A stretch of 64,000 nt of DNA, taken from assembly GCA_020882975.1 (NCBI GenBank), contig JAHRFD010000007.1, forward strand, positions 62,001-126,000. Reading direction: 5' to 3'. This DNA comes from Microcoleus sp. EPA2. Lineage in GTDB: Bacteria > Cyanobacteriota > Cyanobacteriia > Cyanobacteriales > Microcoleaceae. This document shows, piece by piece, positions 51,247 to 60,281 of this stretch. How positions within the stretch are numbered: position 1 is the stretch's first letter; each line of letters opens with the position of its first letter. The notes under the pieces are model-generated. The model had not been told where the DNA came from. It ran no database searches and was given only the letters and a program-made list of their open reading frames with translations. The translations under genes and the position numbers were made by a program.

Positions 51247-52200
51247 TCAAAGCATGGAAACTTCCCCGACTACCTCCAAGCGCTTGAATTCACTCAGAGT
51301 CATGTAAGTTTCCGAAAGAGTTTCGGCGATCGTCGCGGTGATCCACCCCAACTGCTTGAGCAAGTGAATCGCCACAGCATATTTAGCCCGTTTGGCCCCA
51401 TCTGTTACCTTAATTGCCAAACCCATACCTTCGCCAACCCGGCCAATGCACTGCACGCCCTCGGCACCGGACTTGCTCACCAACTCCCCTTGGGTCAAGC
51501 GCATCAGTTCCGTGTCAAATTTGCCCTCACCCGCGACCATGATCGGGTGGTGAGTCATAGCGCGAACAATCCGCTCCATATCCACATTGTCGCCACTGGC
51601 CAACTTAGCGTAGAGAGAAGCCATTTGCCCCAACTGCAATAAATAAGTAGGAGCCCCACAGTCGTCGCGAGCGCTGATAAACTCTTCGGCTGGCATTGCC
51701 AGTAAGTCAGCCACCTTGCCCAAAATAAGCTGCTGGACGGGATGTTTGCGCCGCAAATAAGTTTCCAGCGGCCAGTGCAGTTGCTGACAGACTGCCAGCA
51801 TCCCGGCGTGTTTGCCAGAACAGTTGTATTGCAGGGAACTCTTTTTACCTTCAGGAATCGGGCATTGCAGTTTAGAAGGGTCAATGTCGCAGCGCCACAG
51901 GACGTTAAACACCTGTCGCGATTGCTCGATCGTACCTTGATGAGAACTGCACATAATCGCTAAGTCTCGATCCGTGAGTTCGTAGCGTTCTAAGGTACCG
52001 GTCGCTGTCACAGCCAAAGCTTGAAAAGGTTTGAGTGAAGAACGGACAAAGGTTGCCGTTTCCGAGTTACCAGCAACGGACAGAACGCGGCCGCGATTGT
52101 CGCAGACAGCAGCCTGGACCCGGTGCTTAGATTCCACAATACCTTCGCGCAGCAGTCTGACTTCCAGTTCTGGAGCTTGGGTTCGTTTTCCCCTTGTCAT
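51247..52200 (-). CDS. L-asparaginase, Rhizobium type II (ReAII-like)
   Basis: 317 residues. The features of the ReAII family (PF06089) are visible: the SxxK motif Ser54-Ser-Leu-Lys57 (RSSLKPFQ), the zinc-site residues Cys127 and Lys130 in CSGKHAGM, and Cys181 in DDCGAPTY. The spacing of these residues (3 and 54) equals that of the Rhizobium etli enzyme. It hydrolyses asparagine to aspartate and ammonia by a beta-lactamase-like fold unrelated to classical asparaginases. It follows CGLD27, rsfS and yqeK on the same strand, a gene order common in cyanobacteria. Confidence 0.9.
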   Translation of the reverse strand: MTRGKRTQAPELEVRLLREGIVESKHRVQAAVCDNRGRVLSVAGNSETATFVRSSLKPFQALAVTATGTLERYELTDRDLAIMCSSHQGTIEQSRQVFNVLWRCDIDPSKLQCPIPEGKKSSLQYNCSGKHAGMLAVCQQLHWPLETYLRRKHPVQQLILGKVADLLAMPAEEFISARDDCGAPTYLLQLGQMASLYAKLASGDNVDMERIVRAMTHHPIMVAGEGKFDTELMRLTQGELVSKSGAEGVQCIGRVGEGMGLAIKVTDGAKRAKYAVAIHLLKQLGWITATIAETLSETYMTLSEFKRLEVVGEVSML

Positions 52201-52357
52201 ATCAATTTTAGATTTTAGAGTTTAGATTTTAGATTGGGCTTGAGGAATTTATGAATTGTGAGTGTAATTTATCAGTTGCGATTTGTCAGTTACAAATTGG
52301 ATCTTGCAGCCAAAACCGATCGCTCACAACTCATAATCCCCCAGCACCCATTGCCGA

Positions 52358-52858
52358 TTACAAACAACTCCAAATTACTCCCCCGGCAACCAGGAATACC
52401 GTCAAACCATAAAATGTCTGCCGCAGACGCTTCAGAATAGGTTCTAGCTGGTAGTTGACAATTAACTGGTCTTGAAGCAAGACTTCAGGAGTTTTCACCC
52501 AGGATTGACCGTCATACCAGCCGGATTCTTCGTAGACGACTGTGGGGTTAGAAAGGCGCGATCGCACATAAAACCAACCCAAGTACAGTCGCAGCAAGGC
52601 TAATCCTAGAATAAAACTGGCACCAGCGGCACCACTAAGGGCAAACTGAACTGGATACTTGACCGGAACAAAACTAGCAGCAGCTATCGGCCCGGATACC
52701 AACCAACTCCAACCCCACACCCAAGCCAGTTTTGTCAAATACTGCCGCCAACTCAGGGTGGCCCAACTAAAAAACCAGGACTCTTTGAGTTCTTGGTATT
52801 CATTGAGTGGTCGCTGTTCCTGCGGAACAGGACAAATAGAAACATAAGTGTCTTTCAC
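52358..52858 (-). CDS. CGLD27 (Ycf36) family membrane protein
   Basis: 166 residues with the diagnostic N-terminus CPVPQEQRPLNEYQELKESWFFSW. Hydrophobic helices lie near 48-62, 70-92 and 145-163. CGLD27 belongs to the plant/algal 'conserved in the green lineage' set; the Chlamydomonas and Arabidopsis homologues are linked to iron and photosystem homeostasis, with unknown biochemistry. It is between rsfS and the asparaginase gene. Confidence 0.88.
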   Translation of the reverse strand: MKDTYVSICPVPQEQRPLNEYQELKESWFFSWATLSWRQYLTKLAWVWGWSWLVSGPIAAASFVPVKYPVQFALSGAAGASFILGLALLRLYLGWFYVRSRLSNPTVVYEESGWYDGQSWVKTPEVLLQDQLIVNYQLEPILKRLRQTFYGLTVFLVAGGVIWSCL

Positions 52859-53184
52859 ATTAGCTATCCGATACTTTTTTGCTAACGTTTGCTAACAAAT
52901 ACATAAGTTGAGAACTGATCTCAACTAAGGCGTATCAACCAATGCCCGTAGAAATCTCTACAAGCACTTGTACTATCAGCGTTCAGCTTGGTTTTCGCGT
53001 GACCGCATTTAGCCAATTTGATTATTTGCTTTGATACTGTAGAGGCAACTTATTTAGATAGAGGTTGCTTACTACCAAGGTTTTTCACCTAAATCCGAGC
53101 GGCTAAATTCATTCTACATGACATAAAGACATCGGGCTAATGTAAGTGATTGTTGGCAAATGTCAGAAAAAGTCTTACTGTTAA
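52859..53184. other. Intergenic region
   Basis: 326 bp between rsfS and CGLD27. A diverged relative of the 5155 inverted repeat (TTTTCGCGTGACCGCATTT near 52992) is the only item noticed; a short GAGGCAACTTA / GAGGTTGCTT pair near 53041-53070 may fold. Confidence 0.4.
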
Positions 53185-53610
53185 TCAACCTCTAGGCGCG
53201 ACAGAAAAGTCAATACGTTCGGCGTGTCCCCAGAACGCTTCTAAATTGTAGAATTCACGCTCTTGAGGTTTCAAGATGTGGACGATCGCGTCGCCGTAGT
53301 CCATCACTACCCAACTGGCATCTGATTGCCCTTCTATGCGCAGTGGCAAGCGTTCCCATTCTGCTTCTACTTGGTCGGCGATCGCTTGGGAGATAGCTCG
53401 TACCTGCACGTTGGAAAAGCCGGTGACGATCGCAAAGTAATCTGCTAAGTAGCACACTTCTGATACCCGAAGCAAGACAATATCATCCCCTTTGCGGTCT
53501 TCGGCAGCACGGGCAATGGTCAAAGCTAGGGGGCGGGTCGGGTCTGGGGATGCACCTGGAGTGGCTGTAGACTGAGCCAAGGTATATTCGAGTTGGGTTC
53601 TATCTGACAT
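53185..53610 (-). CDS. rsfS: Ribosome silencing factor RsfS
   Basis: 141 residues. The RsfS/Iojap core is clear: LTIARAAEDRKGDDIVLLRVSEVCYLADYFAIVTGFSNVQVRAISQAIADQVE, then EGQSDASWVVMDYGDAIVHILKPQEREFYNLEAFWGHAERI. It binds L14 on the large ribosomal subunit and prevents subunit joining under starvation. Downstream of yqeK, as in many bacteria. Confidence 0.95.
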   Translation of the reverse strand: MSDRTQLEYTLAQSTATPGASPDPTRPLALTIARAAEDRKGDDIVLLRVSEVCYLADYFAIVTGFSNVQVRAISQAIADQVEAEWERLPLRIEGQSDASWVVMDYGDAIVHILKPQEREFYNLEAFWGHAERIDFSVAPRG

Positions 53611-54104
53611 TCAGTGTTTAAGTTCCTAAGTAAGGGCTAATTGACGATCTGCCATCGGTTTTTGGCAGTTTGAGACCGGAAATGGCAGCGCGGGCAAAAT
53701 CTCAAGTTGGCACTCCCCTCTAGTCAAGAAACGGGGATTAGGAGGCTCGAACTTAGGGAAATTAATCAAATTCGATTCTCCCTTGAGTTTGATGAAACTT
53801 TGGATTTCTTGATTTGAGTGGATGACCATCAGTAAATTATTTCTCTGGGTCTCATAGGTGACAACGTTCAACAGGTTGTTTGATAATTGCAGCAGTTGTT
53901 CTACGATGATTTTGGTAGATTCTGTTAACGCTCACAGATGTTTTTGGGGACAGAGTATTTTTTGACCTTTGAGCATTAGACAGTCTTGGGTAGTCGTTTT
54001 TTGAGATAATTGCTACTTATTATAATAGACAATCAGTCACCAAAAATTGAAAGCAGGTGTTAAGCTGCAACGCCACTTTCAGCTTCAATATGTAAATTTT
54101 GCTT
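53611..54104. other. Intergenic region between yqeK and rsfS
   Basis: 494 bp. An 81-codon minus-strand ORF (53626-53871) has no recognisable domain and uneven composition; it is not accepted as a gene. No RNA gene or repeat was recognised. Confidence 0.45.
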
Positions 54105-54737
54105 TTAACTTGTGATTGGTGCGATCGACTCCCCCGTCAAATTTCTTGTTTCTTTCACTGTAGTCATTTGCAGCGCCCAATTGCGGGTAAGTACCGTCCG
54201 CGGGTGGATGTAGCACCGAGTTTCTAGCAAGTATTTAAGAGCATAATCGCTGGCTTGCCAGACGGCGGCATAAAGATTTTGCACGCTTTTTGAACGCAGC
54301 GCTTCTAGTTCGGGGGTGTTACCGCGGCTAGGCTCGATCGTATCGGCTACAAATAAGGTACAACTGAGCTGACTCATATTTGGTCGGCCGAGGGTATGAT
54401 TGGCAATGGCATCCAATATTTCTCGATCGACCACCCCGAACTCATCTCTGGCGACAATGGCGCTGACATCCGCGTGTAGCAGGTGTGGGTGCGCTATTAA
54501 CACCGAGTCTAGCTCTAAACCTTCCGCCTTTGCTATTTCCAGTAGCAGTTGAGGTTTGAAGTATTTTGCCAAATCGTGTAACAATCCGGCCACTCGAGCT
54601 TTAGCTTCATCGAGGCCGTAAAGGCGAGCCAAGTCACCGGAGGATTGCTCAACTCCCAGAATATGTGTGATGCGAGCAGCAGGAACGCGGTCTCTGAGCC
54701 AATTTAGGACGCTTTCGCGCCCTTGTGGAAGTATCAA
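54105..54737 (-). CDS. yqeK: YqeK-type HD phosphohydrolase (Ap4A hydrolase, symmetrical)
   Basis: 210 residues. HD-domain motifs are visible: ITHILGVEQSSGDLARLYG with metal His near 25, LLHDLAKYF near residues 53-61, HPHLLHADVSA near 82, and NHTLGRPNMS near 113 with FVADTIEPSRG. YqeK proteins cleave diadenosine tetraphosphate into two ADP. Paired with rsfS downstream. The C-terminal 40 residues extend a little beyond the usual core. Confidence 0.9.
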   Translation of the reverse strand: MILPQGRESVLNWLRDRVPAARITHILGVEQSSGDLARLYGLDEAKARVAGLLHDLAKYFKPQLLLEIAKAEGLELDSVLIAHPHLLHADVSAIVARDEFGVVDREILDAIANHTLGRPNMSQLSCTLFVADTIEPSRGNTPELEALRSKSVQNLYAAVWQASDYALKYLLETRCYIHPRTVLTRNWALQMTTVKETRNLTGESIAPITS

Positions 54738-55072
54738 GTATTAACTCCGAAATTGTATAATTTCTTTTATGTTAGCGTTTTCTTTTCCAGACCACTGTGG
54801 CTACGGACAGTCGATCGGCTAACCCTCTAATCATTGATTGAGTAAACAAATGTGGGCAACTGTCAATCACCCACATCTAAAAATCCTCACAATTCCAGTT
54901 TTTAGGAAAGAGACCATCTCCAAAGGAGACTCCCATTTATCGGGTGGGAAACTCTGCTCCTGTTCCTCCACCTTCGCAGTATCTACCTAATGCACGCTAT
55001 ATTTCGGTAAATGTGTGTATACAGCTACGAAGGGTCTTGTTTACCTCGCCAAAGTTATCAGTGGGTAGTGGA
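54738..55072. other. Intergenic region
   Basis: 335 bp upstream of yqeK and 3' of the small hypothetical gene. An open frame near 54950-55070 encodes a Pro-rich stretch without family features. Nothing else was recognised. Confidence 0.4.
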
Positions 55073-55252
55073 TCAGGCTGGAACTACAGGATCGAACACA
55101 ACAGTCAACCTGTCGGCCGGAACCATGCGCTTGAGAATTTGTAAGTGACCGTCTGCATCAGACCAACTACGAAACTGACCTACAACCACTTTTTCCAAAT
55201 TCGGAAGCGATCGAACTACAGTCCACGGCTTCAGACATTTTTCTTGCAGCAT
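55073..55252 (-). CDS. Small conserved hypothetical protein
   Basis: 59 residues from ATG 55252, with GGAG about 12 bp upstream; an in-frame start at 55300 is weaker. VVVGQFRSWSDADGHLQILKRMVPADRLTVVFDP has the beta-alpha-beta look of a short SPOR-like repeat, though I cannot assign it. A truncated paralogue exists at 44491-44608, which supports this being a real gene family. Confidence 0.58.
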   Translation of the reverse strand: MLQEKCLKPWTVVRSLPNLEKVVVGQFRSWSDADGHLQILKRMVPADRLTVVFDPVVPA

Positions 55253-55441
55253 ATATAGACATATCTCCTTTTTCAATGGGAGCCAAAGCCAGTCAACCAT
55301 GCTTAGACAGCGCTGAGAACTGGCTTTTGACTTTGTAAACTTGCCCTTCTCTCAAAACATATCACAAAAAAATAGTTTGTGATTATATCTTATTTACTGA
55401 TTATTTTTATAGCATTTATCAAAAACACATCATTTAGGCCA

Positions 55442-55547
55442 ATTGGGAATTGGGAATTGGGAATTGGGAATTGGGAATTGGGAATTGGGAATTGGGAATT
55501 GGGAATTGGGAATTGGGAATTGGGAATTGGGAATTGGGAATTGGGAA
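55442..55547 (+). repeat. Heptamer tandem array ATTGGGA, about 15 copies
   Basis: A perfect array of the 7-bp unit (GGGAATT in another phase) runs for about 106 bp. Seven-bp STRR arrays of this kind are typical of filamentous cyanobacteria. ORFs through it give only low-complexity translation. Confidence 0.95.
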
Positions 55548-55633
55548 TAACAAATAACCAATAACAAATAACAAATAACCAATAACAAATAACCAATAAC
55601 CAATAACCAATAACCAATAACCAATAACCAATG
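55548..55633 (+). repeat. Heptamer array AACCAAT / AACAAAT, about 12 copies
   Basis: A second array, of a different 7-bp unit with two variants, directly follows the first and ends one base before the stop codon (55635-55637) of the kinase-GUN4 gene. Confidence 0.92.
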
Positions 55634-55634
55634 A

Positions 55635-57140
55635 TTACACATCTCGCCGTGACAGCAGAAACCAAATGCCACCCAAACCCAAAACACCGCACAAAACCCC
55701 ACCTTCCCATCCAAAAACAGTCCCACCAGGCAAATGTCCAGGCTTCGCCTTAGAAGTAAAATTTATCTCCGAATAGTATACCCATTGATTATTAATTCGC
55801 CATCCCACACGATCGCCAAACTTTTCCCACACAGTAGCATCATAAACTCCAGGCTTCCCACCAGACTTTACCCACAGACCCTTTTGCACCGAAAAACCGA
55901 ACCGGCGATGACTGTGACGCACCCAAAGTTGGTCTATAGTCTGTAAATCCTTACCCGGAAACTTCCTAATATCTTCCTCACTCAAATAACCTCTTGATGT
56001 TTGCTCCATCACCTCCAACATTTTCACAGAAGTTTCCTCATCCGCAGCACGCCAATTTTTCTCAGTCAGCAGTTTTTCCAACAGAGAATAGTCAATACCT
56101 TTTTCCGATTCTAAATTAACGGAAACTAAAGGAGTTTGAGTTACAGGTTGAGTTGGTATAGAAGGACTAACAACAACTGTTGGTTGCTGGGACTTAGGCA
56201 CTGATGGTACAACCACCACAGAAGTAGGTCTTAAAACCTCCAAAACTTCCAGAGCCGATTTATAGCGGTCTTTAACATACTCCTGAATCAACTTATCCAA
56301 AATCTGCCCTAAATCTTGGCTAATCTTTGTACCTTTAGGCAAAGCCTCCCTCCACAGCCAGCGACCTTCTAGAGGGTCATAAAGGTCATCATGAATGTCT
56401 CCGTAGATATCCAAATAAGGCATAACAGAAGTTAGCAACCGAATGCAAGTCACCCCCAAACTGTAAAGATCGCTAGCAGGAACAGCCTTACCGTGCCGCT
56501 GTTCTAGAGCTGCATAGCCCGGAGTTCCCAACTTAGTTCCTGCTTGGCTAGGAGCTGCTGCTACTACCTGTTTAGAAACCCCAAAATCGATCAGTACCAA
56601 TTTGCGATCGCGATTGCGGCGAATCACGTTTTCCGGCTTAATATCCCGGTGAATTACATTCCGCTCATGAACAAAATTCAGCAAAGGCAACAAATCTAAG
56701 AGCAGTTCTCTAGTTTTAATTTCGCTATAAGCACCATATTTTTCTAACTCATCTTTTAAGTTATTGCCATCAATAAACTCTTGCACTAAATACAAGCGCC
56801 CATCTTCCTCAAAATAAGAAATTAACTGCGGAATTTGTGGATGTTTGAGTTCATATAGCCGTCTTGCTTCTTGTTCAAACAACCTGACATACTTTTTAAA
56901 ATGACTCGGTTTCCGCTGAAATTCCTGTGGTGGTGACAACTGTTTGATTACGCACAGTTCTTCAAACTTCCCGTGATTAACAGCCCGAAAAGTTCTGCCA
57001 AATCCCCCATCGCGCAGCGGCTCAGTTGCTGCATAAAGGTCTTTTAGCAGCAACTTGGAACCGCAATTAAGACAATACTTTGTGCCTGGTGGGTTCTGAC
57101 GCTTGTCTTTGGGGCAATCGAGATTAAGGCAGTAGGTCAT
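55635..57140 (-). CDS. Ser/Thr protein kinase with GUN4 domain
   Basis: 501 residues. An N-terminal zinc ribbon (two CxxC-type pairs, CLNLDCPKDK and CLNCGSKLL) is followed by a kinase domain (about 38-310) with IHRDIKPENVIRRN and LIDFGVSK. A Pro/Thr/Val linker (about 315-350) leads to a GUN4 domain (about 355-475: LLEKLLTEKNWRAADEETSVKMLEVM, KFPGKDLQTIDQLW, FGFSVQKGLW) and a C-terminal membrane helix (about 478-498). GUN4 domains bind porphyrins; kinase-GUN4 fusions are a cyanobacterial type with unknown signal. Heptamer arrays abut its 3' end. Confidence 0.92.
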   Translation of the reverse strand: MTYCLNLDCPKDKRQNPPGTKYCLNCGSKLLLKDLYAATEPLRDGGFGRTFRAVNHGKFEELCVIKQLSPPQEFQRKPSHFKKYVRLFEQEARRLYELKHPQIPQLISYFEEDGRLYLVQEFIDGNNLKDELEKYGAYSEIKTRELLLDLLPLLNFVHERNVIHRDIKPENVIRRNRDRKLVLIDFGVSKQVVAAAPSQAGTKLGTPGYAALEQRHGKAVPASDLYSLGVTCIRLLTSVMPYLDIYGDIHDDLYDPLEGRWLWREALPKGTKISQDLGQILDKLIQEYVKDRYKSALEVLEVLRPTSVVVVPSVPKSQQPTVVVSPSIPTQPVTQTPLVSVNLESEKGIDYSLLEKLLTEKNWRAADEETSVKMLEVMEQTSRGYLSEEDIRKFPGKDLQTIDQLWVRHSHRRFGFSVQKGLWVKSGGKPGVYDATVWEKFGDRVGWRINNQWVYYSEINFTSKAKPGHLPGGTVFGWEGGVLCGVLGLGGIWFLLSRRDV

Positions 57141-57586
57141 ATATTAAAAACGGGTGAACAAAATTATACTTAGAGTGTCATTTTATTCAAGAGTGCGATC
57201 GCGAGCTGTTTTTTTTGGGGCCAAACTCAGAACATCAGCACAGAGGCTGCCTGGGGTAAGCTGAGGGGAGTTCTCGCCAGACTGCCCCACAGCAAGTATA
57301 GCTCTCTTGAGCCTTTTACCTCAAACTCAGAGTCCCAGTTTGACACCGAAGCTCGATCGATGCAGTATCTTCGACAAACAGAGCTTCATCCCAACCAGTT
57401 GTCACTTAGCACTCAAAAAGGTCAATCGCCCCAACTACTTTCAATTTTTGCCACAGCCAGCCTGTAGAGCCTAAAACAGACATCATACTCGATCGCTCCC
57501 ATCCTCGGTACAATAAAACAATCAGGTCAACTCATCATTTAAATTTCTGAGGAATCCCAAATTTATAATCCCAAATACCAAATATA
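57141..57586. other. Intergenic region between divergent genes
   Basis: 446 bp between the divergent kinase-GUN4 and membrane-protein genes. A 98-codon open frame lacks any start codon before its final 35 codons and has no family features. No RNA or repeat recognised. Confidence 0.45.
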
Positions 57587-59038
57587 ATGACACTGAAACT
57601 TCAGCCATCTCCCAATTCCAAATCGCCCAAAAAATCTCCAAAAATACCTTGGTTCGAGCGCTTAATGGCCTTGATAGCTCTGGGAAATTTAAGCGTAGTA
57701 TTATTTGACATCAGTTACCTTCCGTGGCGTGATTTCTACTTCCGGCAACTGCCTCTGCTCACCCAAGTCTACGATCCATTTAAAGGAATTAAACCCCACC
57801 GAGATACCCAAAAATATCTAGAAAGCTTAGATCAATTAAAAAATCAAGTGCTGCAAACAGGCTTAGCCTCTCCTCAAGTAACAGCTAAATTGCAGGAACT
57901 AGACAATCTGAGCGCCAAAATGATCGACGAAGACCCCTTTCGAGTAGCATCAAAAAGCGGCACGCTAGAAAAAATTAAAGACAGAATGCGCGATCGCGCT
58001 CCCAACCCAGAAGACTCAGCCAAACAATCCTTCAAAACATTCTGGAGCCAAGACTATTTAACCAGACAAGGTTGGCAACCAGAAATCAACTGGTTTGATG
58101 CCAAAATCAAGCCATTAATCGCGACCAACTATTACCGGGCGATGGGAGAAAACGGCGAATTTACCGACAATTTTTGGAAAATTGACCTGCCATTTATTAT
58201 CATATTTGCGATCGAATTTTTAGCCCGTACCTACACCATCAGTCGCCGCCACCGCAGCGTCACTTGGCGAGCAGCCATGCTCTGGCGGTGGTACGACATT
58301 TTCATGCTGATCCCCGGATGGCGACTATTGCGAGTATTAACTGTCACCATCCGCATCCACCAAGCCAAAATGCCCGATCTTCAACCCATACGCACCCAAA
58401 TCAGCCGGGGTTTCGTCGCCAACTTTGCCCAAGAATTAACAGAAGTAGTGGTAATTCAGCTCATCAACCAGATGCAACAATCAATTAGTAGTGGCGAACT
58501 AGCAAAGCAACTTTTTCAATCTCAGAAACAGCGATATTTAGACATTAATAATATCAACGAAATAGAAGCGATCGCCACTCATTTAGTCCAAATCACCGTC
58601 TACAAAGTCCTCCCTCAACTCCAGCCAGACCTAGAAGCCCTCCTGCGTTACAATATAGAACTATTTCTCAAACAATCCCCCCTTTATCAAGGATGGAAGC
58701 AAGTACCTGGACTGGGAAACCTGCCGGAACAGCTAGCAGAGCAATTAGTTGCAGAACTCTCCAAACTAGCCACACTCGGTCCCCAAGATGCCTACGAAGC
58801 CTTCAAAATCGCTAGCGAAGACCCCATAGGAACCAAACTCTCAGGCCAGCTAGTCCAGCATTTCGGGCAAGCTTTGGGAGCTGAACTGCAACAGCAGCAA
58901 ACTTGGCAAGAAATACAAATGTTGCTTTGCGACTTCCTGGAAGAGTTTAAAATCAACTACATCCAGCGGTTGAGTGAAGAAGACTTCGAGAAAATTTTAG
59001 AACAAGCCAAAGAACTGCAACGCATAGCCCCGCGTTAG
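57587..59038 (+). CDS. Conserved hypothetical membrane protein
   Basis: 483 residues. Helices near residues 25-43, 202-222 and 232-255. The second and third lie in FIIIFAIEFLARTYTISRRHRSVTWRAAMLWRWYDIFMLIPGWRLLRVLTVTIRI, which recalls the voltage-sensor region of ion channels, though no pore loop is evident. The C-terminal 230 residues are soluble and helical. Similar proteins occur across filamentous cyanobacteria; function unknown. Confidence 0.72.
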   Translation: MTLKLQPSPNSKSPKKSPKIPWFERLMALIALGNLSVVLFDISYLPWRDFYFRQLPLLTQVYDPFKGIKPHRDTQKYLESLDQLKNQVLQTGLASPQVTAKLQELDNLSAKMIDEDPFRVASKSGTLEKIKDRMRDRAPNPEDSAKQSFKTFWSQDYLTRQGWQPEINWFDAKIKPLIATNYYRAMGENGEFTDNFWKIDLPFIIIFAIEFLARTYTISRRHRSVTWRAAMLWRWYDIFMLIPGWRLLRVLTVTIRIHQAKMPDLQPIRTQISRGFVANFAQELTEVVVIQLINQMQQSISSGELAKQLFQSQKQRYLDINNINEIEAIATHLVQITVYKVLPQLQPDLEALLRYNIELFLKQSPLYQGWKQVPGLGNLPEQLAEQLVAELSKLATLGPQDAYEAFKIASEDPIGTKLSGQLVQHFGQALGAELQQQQTWQEIQMLLCDFLEEFKINYIQRLSEEDFEKILEQAKELQRIAPR

Positions 59039-59281
59039 GAAGATCGAAGATTTTCCCCATTCTCTCCCTATCTCCCACTCTCCCCACTCCCCCCCGTCGC
59101 CGAATCGCCGAGCTCCCAAGGGGGTTTGTCACTGGGCGGGCGATCGAGCTAAACTGAGATTTGAGATTAACTGCGATCGAACTCAAAGCTTGTACCTCTG
59201 TTGCCAACAGGCAAAATGCTTGTTGCACAAAAAGTAAATTTGCTTGTGGAGTGGGGATCTTATGGCCCGCCCCTCAAAAAC

Positions 59282-59499
59282 TTTTTGACAATTGTGCAAT
59301 ATTTGATACCGGAGATAGTTCTCAAACTTCACTACTGAGTCTCAGGACTGATGATAGCCCTGTTTGTGGTATGTCAATTGACCGCGATTTAAACGCCAGG
59401 AGAGAACATTTTCAACTGGGAACAACCCTCGGCTTGAGGGGGCTAGCCTACTTATCTTGGGATGGCCGACCACCCAACAGCGTAGGAAGTGAACACTAA
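59282..59499 (+). pseudogene. Degenerate TnpB C-terminal fragment
   Basis: The frame LLSLRTDDSPVCGMSIDRDLNAR resembles the TnpB zinc-ribbon half-site (xPVCGxxxDRDxNAA) followed by a degenerate tail to a TAA at 59497-59499. One Cys pair of the ribbon and all upstream domains are missing. Probably a fossil of an IS200/IS605-type element. Confidence 0.5.
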
Positions 59500-59546
59500 T
59501 TATCCAAAGGATAGCTTTGGGTAAGTCTAGGTAAGTTTTATGAAGC

Positions 59547-59569
59547 AGTGGGTCAAGCCCACTTTTTTT
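59547..59569 (+). promoter_or_regulatory. Terminator-like hairpin in the rimP-nusA leader
   Basis: AGTGGG (59547-59552) pairs with CCCACT (59557-59562), followed directly by seven T. It lies 104 bp upstream of the rimP ATG, not at a gene end, so it is likely an attenuator of the rimP-nusA operon. Similar hairpins before rimP are known in other bacterial groups and fit feedback by NusA. Confidence 0.6.
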
Positions 59570-59672
59570 GTTGCATTAGTCGCAGGAAAAAAGCTCAGTG
59601 CATCAGACTTGCAAGTTTAGGACTGATCCAGGCCCGTGTCCGAGTTCAGGAGTTTTAGCTTAAATATTCAAT

Positions 59673-60140
59673 ATGACTCATCCCCTAATCCCACAAATCA
59701 TTGACTTAGCTACCCCCGTTGCCGAAACACTGGGATTGGAAGTAGTGGGAGCAGTGTTTCACACCAACCAAAATCCACCAGTCTTACGGATAGACATCCG
59801 CAACGTCCAGCAAGACACCGGTTTAGCCGACTGCGAGCGGATGAGCATAGCCCTGGAACCCGAATTAGACGCAGCCGACATCATACCCGATGCCTACGTG
59901 CTAGAGATTTCCAGTCCTGGTATATCCCGATTGCTCAGCAGCGAGCGAGAATTCATTACCTTTAAAGGTTTCCCCGTCACAGTCAAAGCCGCCGAACCGG
60001 AATCGCGAATCAAAGAGTGGAAAGGACTACTGGTGGGTCGGGATGAAACAACAGTTTATCTCAATCAAAAAGGGCGACAGATTAAAATTCCCCGTCTTCA
60101 GATTGCCAAAGTTGAACTAGACGAAGGAAAAGAGATGTAA
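59673..60140 (+). CDS. rimP: Ribosome maturation factor RimP
   Basis: 155 residues, normal RimP length. The N-terminal domain ([33 protein letters not shown], then [39 protein letters not shown]) and C-terminal SH3-like domain ([34 protein letters not shown]) are clear. Needed for 30S maturation. First gene of the rimP-nusA-ylxR-infB operon. Confidence 0.95.
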   Translation: MTHPLIPQIIDLATPVAETLGLEVVGAVFHTNQNPPVLRIDIRNVQQDTGLADCERMSIALEPELDAADIIPDAYVLEISSPGISRLLSSEREFITFKGFPVTVKAAEPESRIKEWKGLLVGRDETTVYLNQKGRQIKIPRLQIAKVELDEGKEM

Positions 60141-60281
60141 AAGGAAGTTTTGAGTCTTGAGTTCTACTAATCCCTCATCACTCATAATTCACCCTTGACA
60201 ATTGCCGATGACCGATACTTCCACTAGGCTCGGCACAAGTGCCAATGCCCGATTACCCAATTACAAAAAGGAGTGTTTTAT

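Larger units (their letters stand above)
59039..59672. other. Intergenic region before rimP
   Basis: 634 bp with the TnpB fossil (59282-59499) and a terminator-like hairpin (59547-59569). The operon promoter must lie here, upstream of or around the hairpin. Confidence 0.6.

Noticed and set aside
53626..53871. 81-codon minus-strand ORF between rsfS and yqeK
   Set aside because: No domain or conserved motif; the position between two well-known genes does not require a third.
54944..55144. 66-codon plus-strand ORF with Pro-rich start
   Set aside because: GTG start without a clear ribosome-binding site, overlaps the 3' end of the small minus-strand gene at 55073-55252, and shows no family features.
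55379..55726. ORFs translating the heptamer arrays on both strands
   Set aside because: They are open only because a 7-bp repeat without stops is read repeatedly; the products are ELGIGNW- and NSQFPIP-type repeats.
57170..57467. 98-codon open frame upstream of the membrane protein gene
   Set aside because: No start codon before the last third and no similarity to a known family.
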